This document shows positions 5,126-5,203 of a stretch of 5,203 nucleotides of DNA, piece after piece. Both the position numbers and the translations under genes were made by a program. Positions within the stretch are counted from its first letter, which is position 1. Each line of letters starts with the position of its first letter. The stretch covers positions 1 through 5,203 of the forward strand of contig QKDG01000174.1 in assembly GCA_003246805.1 (NCBI GenBank). The letters run 5' to 3'. The notes under the pieces are model-generated. The model saw only the letters and a program-made list of their open reading frames with translations, searched no databases and was not told the DNA's origin. This DNA comes from Clostridia bacterium (lineage in GTDB: Bacteria; Bacillota; Clostridia; Oscillospirales; Ruminococcaceae).

Positions 5126-5148
5126 AAATTGAAAATCATTTTCAATTT
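5126..5148. promoter_or_regulatory. Fur-box-like palindrome overlapping the start site
   Basis: A perfect palindrome with 11-bp arms around a single central C at 5137. Its core TGAAAATCATTTTCA (5130-5144) follows the 7-1-7 form TGATAATNATTATCA known for Bacillus Fur sites, with one mismatch per half. Over 19 bp (5125-5143) it agrees with the classical Fur consensus at 15 positions. It lies between the -10 element and the ribosome binding site of the gene at 5161. The peptidase gene diverges about 70 bp away, and a weak minus-strand promoter (TTGAAA 5145-5140, TATTAC 5123-5118) overlaps the palindrome, so both genes could be affected. Confidence 0.75.
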
Positions 5149-5160
5149 GAGGTGAAATAC

Positions 5161-5203
5161 GTGAAAAATACAACATATAATACAAAATATAAGTATATAA
5201 TAC
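5161..5203 (+). CDS. 5' end of a gene, probably a Fur-family metalloregulator (truncated by window)
   Basis: A GTG start at 5161 is preceded by GAGGTG at 5149-5154 with a six-base gap, and 14 codons remain open to the window edge: MKNTTYNTKYKYII. This fits the N-terminus of clostridial Fur/PerR/Zur-family proteins, where a short basic lead is followed by a T-K-x-R/K-x-x-I-L helix start. The Fur-box palindrome just upstream supports an autoregulated metal-responsive repressor. Fourteen residues are too few to distinguish Fur from PerR or Zur, or to exclude another iron-regulated gene. Confidence 0.5.
   Translation, partial: MKNTTYNTKYKYII

Overview
The window comes from an AT-rich Firmicute, most likely a gut or rumen-type member of the Clostridia. 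The evidence is the very low G+C intergenic DNA, strong AGGAG-type ribosome binding sites, three short-signal lipoproteins, and a PurA of the variant form I associate with clostridia. No prophage, CRISPR array, rRNA, tRNA or intact insertion sequence is visible.

Layout, left to right. A plus-strand gene (99-602) encodes a small lipoprotein with an acidic Ser/Asp/Glu repeat and ends in a near-perfect hairpin terminator (701-732). A textbook promoter (TTGACA-N16-TATAAT with extended -10, 790-817), flanked upstream by an inverted repeat, drives a second small lipoprotein (976-1359) through a leader of about 150 nt. The 329-bp gap at 1360-1688 holds hairpins, a possible minus-strand promoter and one copy of a dispersed intergenic repeat with a GC-rich core. 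On the minus strand follow purA (2987-1689, adenylosuccinate synthetase) and, upstream of it, a LysR-family regulator (3968-3087) with its own good promoter. Another gap (3969-4166) contains that promoter, a terminator and the second copy of the dispersed repeat. A minus-strand lipoprotein with a C39-like cysteine peptidase domain (5054-4167) lies next. At the right edge a plus-strand gene begins (GTG at 5161) and is cut off by the window end. Its first 14 residues resemble the N-terminus of Fur/PerR/Zur-family metalloregulators, and it is preceded by a promoter overlapped by a perfect 23-bp palindrome matching the Fur box.

How the genes relate. LysR and purA run in the same direction with about 100 bp between them and no visible terminator, so read-through is possible, although purA has a candidate promoter of its own. 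The three lipoproteins are separate transcription units. The peptidase and the Fur-like gene are divergent and share a roughly 106-bp upstream region, so the Fur-like protein may affect both. I see no complete new multi-gene system here. The points most worth a second look are the palindromic Fur box at an apparently autoregulated regulator, the two-copy intergenic repeat, and the strong promoter with its inverted repeat.
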